Source of the DNA: Candidatus Jorgensenbacteria bacterium GWA1_54_12
GTDB lineage: Bacteria; Patescibacteriota; Minisyncoccia; UBA6257; GWB1-50-10
Assembly (NCBI GenBank): GCA_001779505.1
Contig: MFKH01000003.1
Location: 32,987 to 44,211, forward strand
Direction: 5' to 3'
Length of the DNA stretch: 11,225 bases
Under the pieces are notes generated by a model that was given only the letters and a program-made list of their open reading frames with translations, was not told the origin of the DNA and did no database searches. The position numbers were made by a program, and so were the translations under genes. This document shows, piece by piece, positions 1 to 5,470 of the stretch; position 1 is the stretch's first letter; every line of letters begins with the position of its first letter.

Positions 1-569
1 GTGATAAGAGGTTGGGCGATCAAATCCTTGTCTTCCGCAAAAAGCTGGGCCAGCGTGCGGGAAAGCCCCGCGGCGTCATGCACAATGACGGTTCCGATGC
101 TTGAGCCCCCGCGGTTCGGTTTCACAACCGCCGGGAATCCAATGCGGAGCGCGACGTGGTCTTCAACCGCCTTTGCATTACGCGCCCAGTCGCTCCAGTG
201 CAGGATAATGGTCGCGGGAACCGTAAGCCCCGCGTCTTCCATCACGCGGAGCGACAGAAGCTTATTCATGGCCAAGGCGCTCGCCGCCGCGTCGGAGCCG
301 GTATACGGCATGCGGAGTGCTTCAAGGTCGTGCTGAACGCCGCCGTCTTCGCCGTATGCGCCGTGCAGGGCGATGAACGCGACGTCCATCTCCTTGGCAA
401 GGGTCTCCGGCGCAATGCTCCATGTCCCCTCTTTTCCTATTGTTACGGGAATGGGGTCGTAGAGATCGCGGGCAATATGCTCAAAGACGTTCCGCCCGCT
501 CCCGAGCGACACCTCGTGCTCGTTTGAGGGCCCTCCCATGAGTATCGCCACGTTCACCTTTCTCGCCAT
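1..569 (-). CDS. ddl: D-alanine--D-alanine ligase, N-terminal part (cut by window edge)
   Basis: ATP-dependent cytoplasmic enzyme that joins two D-alanines for peptidoglycan precursors. The 189 codons visible cover the N-terminal domain and the start of the ATP-grasp domain. The protein opens MARKVNVAILMGGPSNEHEV, the typical glycine-rich first strand. HGAYGEDGGVQ (about residues 69-79), YTGSDAAASALAMNK (89-103) and VVKPNRGGSSIG (148-159) are conserved Ddl segments. The rest of the ATP-grasp domain, including the metal-binding residues, lies beyond position 1, so intactness cannot be judged. The ATG at 569 is the only reasonable start. It sits 8 nt from a -10-like box and has no SD site, so the mRNA is probably nearly leaderless. 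The gene is divergent from the galU-like gene, and murB at the other end of the window belongs to the same pathway. Confidence 0.95.
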   Translation of the reverse strand, partial: MARKVNVAILMGGPSNEHEVSLGSGRNVFEHIARDLYDPIPVTIGKEGTWSIAPETLAKEMDVAFIALHGAYGEDGGVQHDLEALRMPYTGSDAAASALAMNKLLSLRVMEDAGLTVPATIILHWSDWARNAKAVEDHVALRIGFPAVVKPNRGGSSIGTVIVHDAAGLSRTLAQLFAEDKDLIAQPLI

Positions 570-583
570 ACGTATTTATGATA
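554..583. promoter_or_regulatory. Divergent ddl/galU promoter with overlapping -10 boxes
   Basis: A short AT-rich patch contains TATGAT on the plus strand (577-582) and TATCAT on the minus strand (578-583), sharing five base pairs. The plus box has a moderate -35 candidate, TTCACC (554-559), with a 17-nt spacer. The minus box has no clear -35. The expected plus start point is about 589 and the minus start point about 571. This gives a leader of about 7 nt for galU and about 2 nt for ddl. Read from the sequence alone; no transcript data. Confidence 0.5.
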
Positions 584-595
584 CCATCTTCGCGC

Positions 596-1399
596 ATGAA
601 ACCGAAAGTCCGCAAAGTCATTATCCCCGCCGCCGGTCTCGGTACGCGCTTTGCCCCGTTTACAAAATCCGTCCCCAAGGAGATGCTCCCCATTATTGAT
701 ACGCCGGTCATCCACAAGCTGGTGGAAGAGGCATTTATGTCCGGCATTGAAGAAGTCATTATTGTAACGACAGAGTCAAAGGATATCATCAAGCGGCACT
801 TTGAAGCGTTCCCCGACATTAATAAGCACATCACGTTCATCCATCAGAACGGGCCATACGGCAGTGCGACGCCCGTCCTGAACGCCGCTTCGCATATTGG
901 CGACGAACCGTTTGCGCTTTTCTATGGAGACGAGGTTTTTGTCGGCGAGCCGCGCCTCGCGCAGCTTATGCGCGCGTATGACCGATACGAAGCGCCCGTT
1001 TTTGCGCTTATCCCGGTTGACGACGAGGGCACAAAGCGATACGGCATCGTGGAATCCTCGGCAACGGAAATGCCCGGCACGGTGCGCATCAAAAGTTTTG
1101 TTGAAAAGCCTGGACCGGAAGCCGCGCCCTCGCGGCTCGCGTCAATCGGCGCGTACATTATGACACCGGACGTTTTTGAGCACGCGAAGCATGTCGTGTC
1201 TGATGTCCGCGGAGAATATTCGTTCTCAAGTGCTTTTGCGCCGCTCCTAGAACGCCGCCCTCTGTACGGCGTCATACTCAAAGGCACGTATTTTGACACC
1301 GGCACAAAACTCGGCTGGCTCCAGGCAAACATGGCATTCGGCTTGGAACACCCCGAATTTTCCAAAGACCTCAAGGACTATCTATCGCACCTCCTCTAA
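596..1399 (+). CDS. galU: UTP--glucose-1-phosphate uridylyltransferase-like nucleotidyltransferase
   Basis: Nucleotidyltransferase that would make UDP-glucose (or a related NDP-sugar) from NTP and sugar 1-phosphate in the cytoplasm. The N-terminus VRKVIIPAAGLGTRF (residues 5-19) with PKEMLPIIDTPVI just after is the GalU nucleotide-binding signature. FVEKPG is the conserved sugar-site segment, and FDTGTKLGWLQANM near the end matches the family's C-terminal block. At 267 residues it is shorter than usual (about 290-300). The shortfall falls before residue ~95, where the familiar GLGHAV-type segment is replaced by NGPYGSATPVLNA and a GDE triplet follows. Substrate choice is therefore less certain than the fold. 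An ATG at 578 is in frame but lies inside the predicted -10 box, so 596 is preferred. The stop overlaps the convergent DUF1653 stop by 4 nt, and no terminator hairpin is visible between them. Confidence 0.85.
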   Translation: MKPKVRKVIIPAAGLGTRFAPFTKSVPKEMLPIIDTPVIHKLVEEAFMSGIEEVIIVTTESKDIIKRHFEAFPDINKHITFIHQNGPYGSATPVLNAASHIGDEPFALFYGDEVFVGEPRLAQLMRAYDRYEAPVFALIPVDDEGTKRYGIVESSATEMPGTVRIKSFVEKPGPEAAPSRLASIGAYIMTPDVFEHAKHVVSDVRGEYSFSSAFAPLLERRPLYGVILKGTYFDTGTKLGWLQANMAFGLEHPEFSKDLKDYLSHLL

Positions 1400-1638
1400 T
1401 TCGCAGACTCTTCCCCAATATATTCAAATCGTGGAACTTTCTTCCCGTTCGCCTCAACTTCCTCCGTAAACATCTTGACCGGCCTCACCCAATAGTGCGG
1501 TTCGCCGGTGCGTTTTCCCGTGATGTGCTTATAGACAACAAACTCTTCCAGCGTTTCACTATGAAGGGCAAAACCCTCCACCTCAACGACATCGCCTTTA
1601 AAGTGCCTGTATTTTCCTAACTTAGGTGTGTTTTCCAT
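1396..1638 (-). CDS. DUF1653 domain protein
   Basis: An 80-residue protein matching the DUF1653 family almost end to end. KYRHFKGDVVEVEGFALHSETLEEFVVY opens the domain, and YWVRPVKMF and PRFEYIG close it (first segment named by its motifs; residues about 9-36). The family is small and soluble, with a probable beta-barrel-like fold and no established biochemical role. The frame stays open upstream to 1731, but that extension runs through a palindrome and overlaps the preceding gene. The ATG at 1638 gives the normal family length. A -10-like TAAGAT lies about 11 nt upstream of this ATG, so a private promoter is possible. Otherwise it is the last gene of the secA operon. Its stop overlaps the galU stop. 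Confidence 0.85.
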   Translation of the reverse strand: MENTPKLGKYRHFKGDVVEVEGFALHSETLEEFVVYKHITGKRTGEPHYWVRPVKMFTEEVEANGKKVPRFEYIGEESAN

Positions 1639-1677
1639 GATGCTTTTCAATCTTACTCCCGATTCCTTTGCCTTAGT

Positions 1678-1706
1678 TAATACAAGGTTTCGTAAACCTT
1701 GTATTA
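1678..1706. repeat. Perfect AT-rich palindrome over a stop codon
   Basis: Two perfectly complementary 13-nt arms, 1678-1690 and 1694-1706 (TAATACAAGGTTT and its complement), are separated by CGT. The right arm contains the TAA stop codon of the nucleotidyltransferase-SEC-C gene. On the minus-strand transcript the hairpin is not followed by a run of T, so it does not look like a standard intrinsic terminator. It could be an RNA processing or attenuation hairpin, a protein-binding site or a dispersed palindromic repeat. Confidence 0.8.
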
Positions 1707-2213
1707 GGGGGCGCCGTGGCAATACTTCCATTCTTTACCGCTTCCGCACGGGCACGGGACGTTTTCAAGGTAGTGCATGAGAAGCCACGAGCTTGATTGT
1801 ACCTTGCCGCCTTCTCCAATATTGTACACGATTTCGATGCCGACCTCTTCGCATGCTTGTATGTCTTTGTAGAGAGAAGAATTCGGGTCCGCGGCGTTTG
1901 CCTCATTTCTATCTCCCCCGTTCACGAACACGTGGGGACGAAGGTCAAGAAGGTCCTCGGACACGCTCATATCTTGCGGATCCGGAAGATGTTTTGAGAA
2001 CACGACTTCGTCAACGCATCCAAGCGCTTCCAAGAGCTCTTTCCGTTCCACTTCCGGCATAAAGGCGAAGCCCTTTTTCTTCTTGAGCCAGTTGTCATTG
2101 TTTAAAATGACGACTAGTTTGTCACCGAGCTTCTTCGCCTCGCTGAACATTCGCACATGGCCGATGTGCACCGGGTCAAACCCGCCGCTTACCGCTACGA
2201 TAATCTGTTTCAT
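1704..2213 (-). CDS. Cytidylyltransferase-fold protein with C-terminal SEC-C zinc motif
   Basis: A 169-residue protein with two parts. Residues 1-145 are a nucleotidyltransferase of the TagD/RfaE2 type: GGFDPVHIGH (10-19, with the HxGH catalytic motif as HIGH), the strand LVVILNND, and a late GKVQSSSWLL segment in the place where relatives carry their second nucleotide-binding motif. It should activate a phosphorylated alcohol or sugar with CTP or ATP, but the substrate cannot be read from sequence. Residues 154-166 are a canonical SEC-C zinc motif, CPCGSGKEWKYCH, with C154, C156, C165 and H166 in CxCx8CH spacing. It is best known from the SecA C-terminus but also occurs on unrelated proteins. 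The gene starts 3 nt after the upstream hypothetical gene and is the fourth protein gene of the secA operon. Its stop codon lies in a palindrome. Confidence 0.85.
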   Translation of the reverse strand: MKQIIVAVSGGFDPVHIGHVRMFSEAKKLGDKLVVILNNDNWLKKKKGFAFMPEVERKELLEALGCVDEVVFSKHLPDPQDMSVSEDLLDLRPHVFVNGGDRNEANAADPNSSLYKDIQACEEVGIEIVYNIGEGGKVQSSSWLLMHYLENVPCPCGSGKEWKYCHGAP

Positions 2214-2216
2214 AAC

Positions 2217-2546
2217 TTATCGCTTACTCTGCGCCGCGAGCGCGAATACGTCAAAATAGCGCACCAAATCGGGCAGAGAACTTTTGTACAGTTTGCCGCC
2301 ATACACGGCGTCGCAAAACACTTCCCGAGCTCTGCCGATTTCCCGCCTCCGCCCTTTCCAGCGCGGGTCCTGGAGCGTGAGGTCAAAGAGTTCTAGGGCC
2401 CGCTCCACCGCCGTCCAAAATGATTTCTCATCCTTCCCTTCCGAGCGCGACGCCCGCAAAACCTCGCTCCCGACGTTTCCAAGCTGTTCCGCGAGAGAAA
2501 GGCGCTCCCATCCGCCGCTCGCCAGCCCTTCGTGCATAAACGCCAT
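2217..2546 (-). CDS. Conserved hypothetical protein (109 residues)
   Basis: I recognise the style of this protein from uncharacterised families common in uncultured bacteria and archaea, but know no function. Visible segments include GWERLSLAEQLGNVGSEVLRA (residues about 12-32, named by its motifs), AVERALELFDLTL, and AVYGGKLYKSSLPDLVRYFDVFALAAQSKR at the C-terminus. It is predicted to be helical and soluble, with no signal peptide or membrane segment. An alternative start is the second methionine (MHEG, 2537). There is no SD site, and the gene starts 2 nt after the DUF5674 stop, so translation is probably coupled. It lies between the DUF5674 and nucleotidyltransferase genes in the secA operon. 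Confidence 0.8.
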   Translation of the reverse strand: MAFMHEGLASGGWERLSLAEQLGNVGSEVLRASRSEGKDEKSFWTAVERALELFDLTLQDPRWKGRRREIGRAREVFCDAVYGGKLYKSSLPDLVRYFDVFALAAQSKR

Positions 2547-2548
2547 GT

Positions 2549-2899
2549 TTAGCGGGTAATTAATTTTTCAACAATGTTCCTGATTCTCTCTTTTGTTTTG
2601 GAATCTTCCACATCACGCGAGCGATTGCCGAATGCCGGCTTCAAGTTGATCATTGAATCAAACTCAATCATGCCTGCACCATTCTTCTCCGGATGTATAT
2701 TAATGCCCCAAAGATTTTCTCTTTTTGAGCTGCACTCCTCGGTCAGTAGCACTTCCTCGTCGGAGTGAAGCTCGCCGCCCACGGCCATAATCTCCTCTGC
2801 CACATCAACCACTGCCTTTACCACGCCGCCAAACTGATCGCTTGCCATCTTTTCGAGTTCTTTGATGGGCATCGGACTTTTTACGATTCTTATGTCCAT
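2549..2899 (-). CDS. DUF5674 family protein
   Basis: A 116-residue protein matching the DUF5674 family: an opening MDIRIVKSPMPIKELE, then VVKAVVDVAEEIMAVGGELHSDEE, LWGINIHPE, IEFDSMINLKP and a closing GNRSRDVED block. No biochemical role is known for the family. It has no signal peptide or membrane segment, and the charged patches suggest a soluble protein. The frame is open to 2989, but those 30 extra codons overlap the secA 3' end. The ATG at 2899 gives the usual family N-terminus. It begins 10 nt downstream of the secA stop and has no SD site, so it is very probably read from the secA transcript. Confidence 0.85.
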   Translation of the reverse strand: MDIRIVKSPMPIKELEKMASDQFGGVVKAVVDVAEEIMAVGGELHSDEEVLLTEECSSKRENLWGINIHPEKNGAGMIEFDSMINLKPAFGNRSRDVEDSKTKERIRNIVEKLITR

Positions 2900-2909
2900 G
2901 TCTTTTATG

Positions 2910-5168
2910 CTATGCTCCCGTTCCAAAAAGTTTCGGCAGTGTTTTTTGCGCGATGTCCTTGAAACGCTCACGGAGCGCTTGGTAGCCAAGATATGCTTCT
3001 CGGCGATACTCTACAAGCGGCTCATGCTGGGCATAGGCGCGAATGTTCACCGATTCGCGGAGATCATGCAGTGTCTCCAAATGTTCCATCCATAGAAAAT
3101 CAAGGACTCTCACGAGGTGCTGGCCGATGCGGACCGACAGTTCTTTTGTTACTACTGCCGGAACACTCGCACCCAGTTCTTCAACAATCGGGGTTATTGT
3201 GTCCGCCTCCCCCGCCTCAAGGTAACGCAAGCGCTCGGCATACACGGCGTTGCGCTGGCGGTTTAAAACATCGTCAAATTCAAGCAAGTGCTTACGCATA
3301 TCCAGGTGTATCCCCTCAACCCGCCGCTGGGCATGGTTTACCGCTCTTGTGACAAGCGCCGACTCTATCGGCATGTCTTCCGGTATGTGTAGGGCCTGCA
3401 TCATGGCGCTCAAGCGCTCGCCGCCGAAAATGCGCATCAGGTCGTCTTCAAGCGACAAGAAGAACTGGCTCACACCCGGGTCGCCCTGCCGTCCCGAGCG
3501 CCCGCGCAACTGGTTGTCAATCCGCCGCGCCTCGTGCCGCTCGGTGCCCAACACACACAGCCCGCCGAGCTCTTTTACTTTCTCGTGCTCCGCCTCGCTC
3601 CCTGGATTGCCGCCCAACACAATGTCTACGCCGCGCCCCGCCATATTCGTCGCTACAGTGACGGCGCCTCGCGCCCCCGCTTGGGCGATAATCGCGCCCT
3701 CGCGTTCGTTGTTTTTTGCGTTCAGCACTTCGTGAGGAATGCCTGCCTTCGCGAGGTATCGCGAAAGCTCTTCATTGTGCTCAATGGACGTTGTTCCCAA
3801 AAGGACCGGCTGTCCCGCTTCGTGCCGCCGTTTCACGTCTTCCACAACCGCCCGATATTTCGCGTCGCGCGCTTTGTAGATGAGGTCTGACAGGTCGTGC
3901 CGCACCATATTCTTGTTCAGCGGAATGCTTATGACTTCAAGATTGTAAACACTCGCGAATTCCTCCGCCGATGTTTGCGCCGTGCCGGTCATGCCGGCGA
4001 TTTTTTCGTAATAGCGGAAGTAATTTTGTATTGAAATCTCGGCGTAGGTCTTGTTCTCTTCTTCCACAGAAACGCCTTCCCTTGCTTCTATCGCCTGGTG
4101 CAAGCCGCCAGAGTAGCGCCGCCCTGCGAGAAGCCGACCGGTAAACTGGTCAACGATAATAACTTTCCCTTCGCGCACGACATATTCCTTGTCACGGCGG
4201 AACAGGCCTTTTGCCCGCAAGCTCTCGTTCAAATAGTGCACGAGCTCCGTGTGTTCCGGCGCAAAGATGTTTTTCACGCCGAGGGCGTGTTCCACTTTTT
4301 CAATGCCTGCCTCCGTGATGTTGACGCTCTGTTTTTTCTCATCAACCTCGTAGTCGGCGGGAGCATCCAACTTTTTCATGATGCGCGCGAACGTCCGATA
4401 GTAATTGCTGGACTTGGCGTCGGGTGCGGAAATGATGAGAGGCGTCCGCGCTTCGTCTATCAATATGCTGTCCACCTCGTCAATCACGGCGTAGTGATGT
4501 CCGCGCTGGACGCGGTCGGAAAGATTCATGACCAAATTGTCGCGAAGGTAGTCAAAGCCAAAGGCATGATTCGTGCCATAGGTGATGTCCGCCGCGTATG
4601 CCTCTTTCCGCCCGACGGGACGGAGAAATTCTTCAACTACCTTGAAACCCCCGGTCACGTCGCGCTCTTTGTCGTGCGACGCGTCGGCGGCTCCATATGC
4701 CGCATCGTAGCGGAACGCCTCGTCGTTTGTGATGCAGCTAACGGTGCACCCGAGCATGTCGTACACCTGCCCCATCCATACCGTGTCGCGTTTCGCGAGG
4801 TAATCGTTCACGGTGACGACGTGCACTCCCTTCCCCGCGAGCGCGTTCAAATACACCGGCATGACGGCGGCTAGGGTCTTTCCTTCTCCGGTCAGCATCT
4901 CTGCCACTTTGCCGTCATGAAGCACCATGCCTCCTATGATTTGAACGTCAAATGCGCGCTGGCCCAACGCGCGGCGGGCCGCTTCGCGCGCAAGCGCAAA
5001 CGCTTCAGGAAGGGAAGGATTCGCGCGGAGCTTGTCAGAGCGGGCGCGAAGCTCCTCTCCAGAACACGCCGCGATTTCCTTCTCCAGCCCGCTCACGAGC
5101 GCACGCGCACTCTCGTATCGCTTTAAGGGGTTTCCCGAAAAAAGCCGTGCAAGTTTCTTGAAAAGCAT
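2910..5168 (-). CDS. secA: Preprotein translocase ATPase SecA, short form
   Basis: Motor ATPase that pushes unfolded preproteins through SecYEG at the cytoplasmic membrane. The start MLFKKLARLF is the classic SecA N-terminus. NBD1 carries Walker A GEGKT (94-98) and the DEVD box (230-233). The preprotein-crosslinking domain follows (about 225-370). NBD2 includes VATNMAGRGVDI (505-516) and GRSGRQGDPG (556-565). The helical scaffold carries NHAQRRVEG and FLWMEHLETL. At 752 residues it is well short of the usual 800-900. The helical wing between AVYAER (641-646) and RVLDFLW (687-693) is only about 40 residues, against about 100 in E. coli as I recall it. The protein ends at LPKLFGTGA with no C-terminal linker or SEC-C zinc motif. 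The frame is open 68 codons upstream, but that region is a structured leader. There is no SD site before this ATG, and a 22-codon upstream ORF stops 2 nt before it. Confidence 0.97.
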   Translation of the reverse strand: MLFKKLARLFSGNPLKRYESARALVSGLEKEIAACSGEELRARSDKLRANPSLPEAFALAREAARRALGQRAFDVQIIGGMVLHDGKVAEMLTGEGKTLAAVMPVYLNALAGKGVHVVTVNDYLAKRDTVWMGQVYDMLGCTVSCITNDEAFRYDAAYGAADASHDKERDVTGGFKVVEEFLRPVGRKEAYAADITYGTNHAFGFDYLRDNLVMNLSDRVQRGHHYAVIDEVDSILIDEARTPLIISAPDAKSSNYYRTFARIMKKLDAPADYEVDEKKQSVNITEAGIEKVEHALGVKNIFAPEHTELVHYLNESLRAKGLFRRDKEYVVREGKVIIVDQFTGRLLAGRRYSGGLHQAIEAREGVSVEEENKTYAEISIQNYFRYYEKIAGMTGTAQTSAEEFASVYNLEVISIPLNKNMVRHDLSDLIYKARDAKYRAVVEDVKRRHEAGQPVLLGTTSIEHNEELSRYLAKAGIPHEVLNAKNNEREGAIIAQAGARGAVTVATNMAGRGVDIVLGGNPGSEAEHEKVKELGGLCVLGTERHEARRIDNQLRGRSGRQGDPGVSQFFLSLEDDLMRIFGGERLSAMMQALHIPEDMPIESALVTRAVNHAQRRVEGIHLDMRKHLLEFDDVLNRQRNAVYAERLRYLEAGEADTITPIVEELGASVPAVVTKELSVRIGQHLVRVLDFLWMEHLETLHDLRESVNIRAYAQHEPLVEYRREAYLGYQALRERFKDIAQKTLPKLFGTGA

Positions 5169-5170
5169 AA

Positions 5171-5239
5171 TTAAAGAAGGGAGGAGAGGTGTAAGCGACC
5201 GCGAATGGTGACCTCCAAAGGTTTTATGTGAGTGCTCAT
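5171..5239 (-). CDS. Candidate leader peptide ORF upstream of secA (22 codons)
   Basis: A small ORF starts at ATG 5239-5237 and ends with TAA 5173-5171, only 2 nt before the secA ATG. The peptide begins MSTHIKPLEV and ends RLHLSSLL. A GGGAG sequence (5253-5249 on the minus strand) lies 9 nt before its start, an acceptable SD distance. secA itself has no SD site. The stop-to-start spacing suggests termination-reinitiation coupling. The start codon is the tip of the 5' arm of a 14-bp hairpin, so it could be masked. At 22 residues the peptide would stay inside the ribosome tunnel, so it cannot act like the long SecM secretion monitor. Whether it is translated is unknown. Confidence 0.35.
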   Translation of the reverse strand: MSTHIKPLEVTIRGRLHLSSLL

Positions 5240-5250
5240 CCGCGGCCGCT
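5194..5250 (-). promoter_or_regulatory. 14-bp hairpin H3 in the secA leader
   Basis: Positions 5250-5237 pair with 5207-5194 on the minus-strand RNA without a break, using two G-U pairs. On the plus strand the same two positions would be A-C mismatches. The 5' arm ends in the AUG of the candidate leader peptide, and the 29-nt loop contains CACUCAC and a perfect SD-like GGAGGU (5216-5211). No usual start codon follows that GGAGGU at SD distance. The sequence fits a masking hairpin or a pseudoknot partner for the upstream junction. Confidence 0.65.
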
Positions 5251-5382
5251 CCCACCCCTTCTCCCAAAGTGAGTATATCAGAGAACCCCTCCGAAAACCA
5301 AAGCCCCGCTTTTGAAAGCGGGGCGCTGGTCCTTGGAGGTGAACCTCTACCGAAGGCAGTGGTTCTGAACACTCACGAGCGC

Positions 5383-5410
5383 ATTATAGCAAGATATATG
5401 AAAAAGTCAA
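5383..5410 (-). promoter_or_regulatory. Sigma-70-type promoter of the secA operon
   Basis: TTGACT (5410-5405) and a consensus TATAAT (5388-5383) are separated by 16 nt. The expected start point is near 5376, where the leader's closing helix begins. The -35 box lies only about 10 nt past the A/T tract of the preceding gene's terminator. Confidence 0.85.
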
Positions 5411-5420
5411 GTCATTTATG

Positions 5421-5456
5421 AAAAAGGCCGGACTTCGTGTAAACGAATATCCGGCC
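5421..5456 (-). terminator. Intrinsic terminator of the 5471-5875 gene
   Basis: On the minus strand GGCCGGA (5456-5450) pairs perfectly with TCCGGCC (5432-5426). An inner TTCGT/ACGAA stem extends the hairpin and a run of five T (5425-5421) follows directly. It sits 15 nt after the stop codon of the upstream hypothetical gene and insulates it from secA. Confidence 0.9.
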
Positions 5457-5470
5457 ACTACGGCGCAGAG

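Larger units (their letters stand above)
5169..5376 (-). promoter_or_regulatory. Structured 5' leader of secA (candidate riboregulator)
   Basis: The predicted transcript start (5376) coincides with the 5' strand of a closing helix, GUGAGU (5376-5371) with ACUCAC (5274-5269). Inside it are hairpin H1 (5365-5341: GAACC/GGUUC and CUGCC/GGUAG stems, UUC loop) and hairpin H2 (5339-5288: CCUCC/GGAGG outer stem, an inner 9-bp GCCCCGCUU stem with UCAA loop). This makes a three-way junction. A second hairpin H3 (5250-5194) lies closer to secA. Competing pairings exist. GAACC can pair instead with GGUUCUCUGA (5287-5278). GUGAGUG can pair with CACUCAC in the H3 loop (5234-5228). ACCUCCAAGG (5340-5331) can pair with CCUUUGGAGGU (5221-5211), also in the H3 loop. 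Non-Watson-Crick pairs in H1 and H3 are G-U only if the RNA is read from the minus strand. I recognise no known riboswitch, SRP RNA, 6S RNA or tmRNA in it. Confidence 0.6.

Noticed and set aside
578..595. Earlier ATG start for galU
   Set aside because: It lies inside the predicted -10 box and adds six residues not typical of the family.
1639..1731. Extended start for the DUF1653 gene
   Set aside because: The extension overlaps the upstream gene, crosses a palindrome and encodes nothing like the family.
4098..4874. Plus-strand ORF opposite secA
   Set aside because: Antisense shadow of conserved SecA motor sequence; composition typical of a shadow frame.
5169..5372. In-frame 68-codon N-terminal extension of SecA
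   Set aside because: The frame is open from a GTG at 5372, but SecA proteins start at MLFKKLARLF-type sequence, the extension has no SecA features, and the region is explained by a base-paired leader.
5169..5376. SRP RNA, tmRNA, 6S RNA or RNase P RNA
   Set aside because: None of the conserved core sequences, such as GGAAGGAAGCAGC or GAGGAAAGTCCGGGC, is present, and the RNA runs directly into secA.
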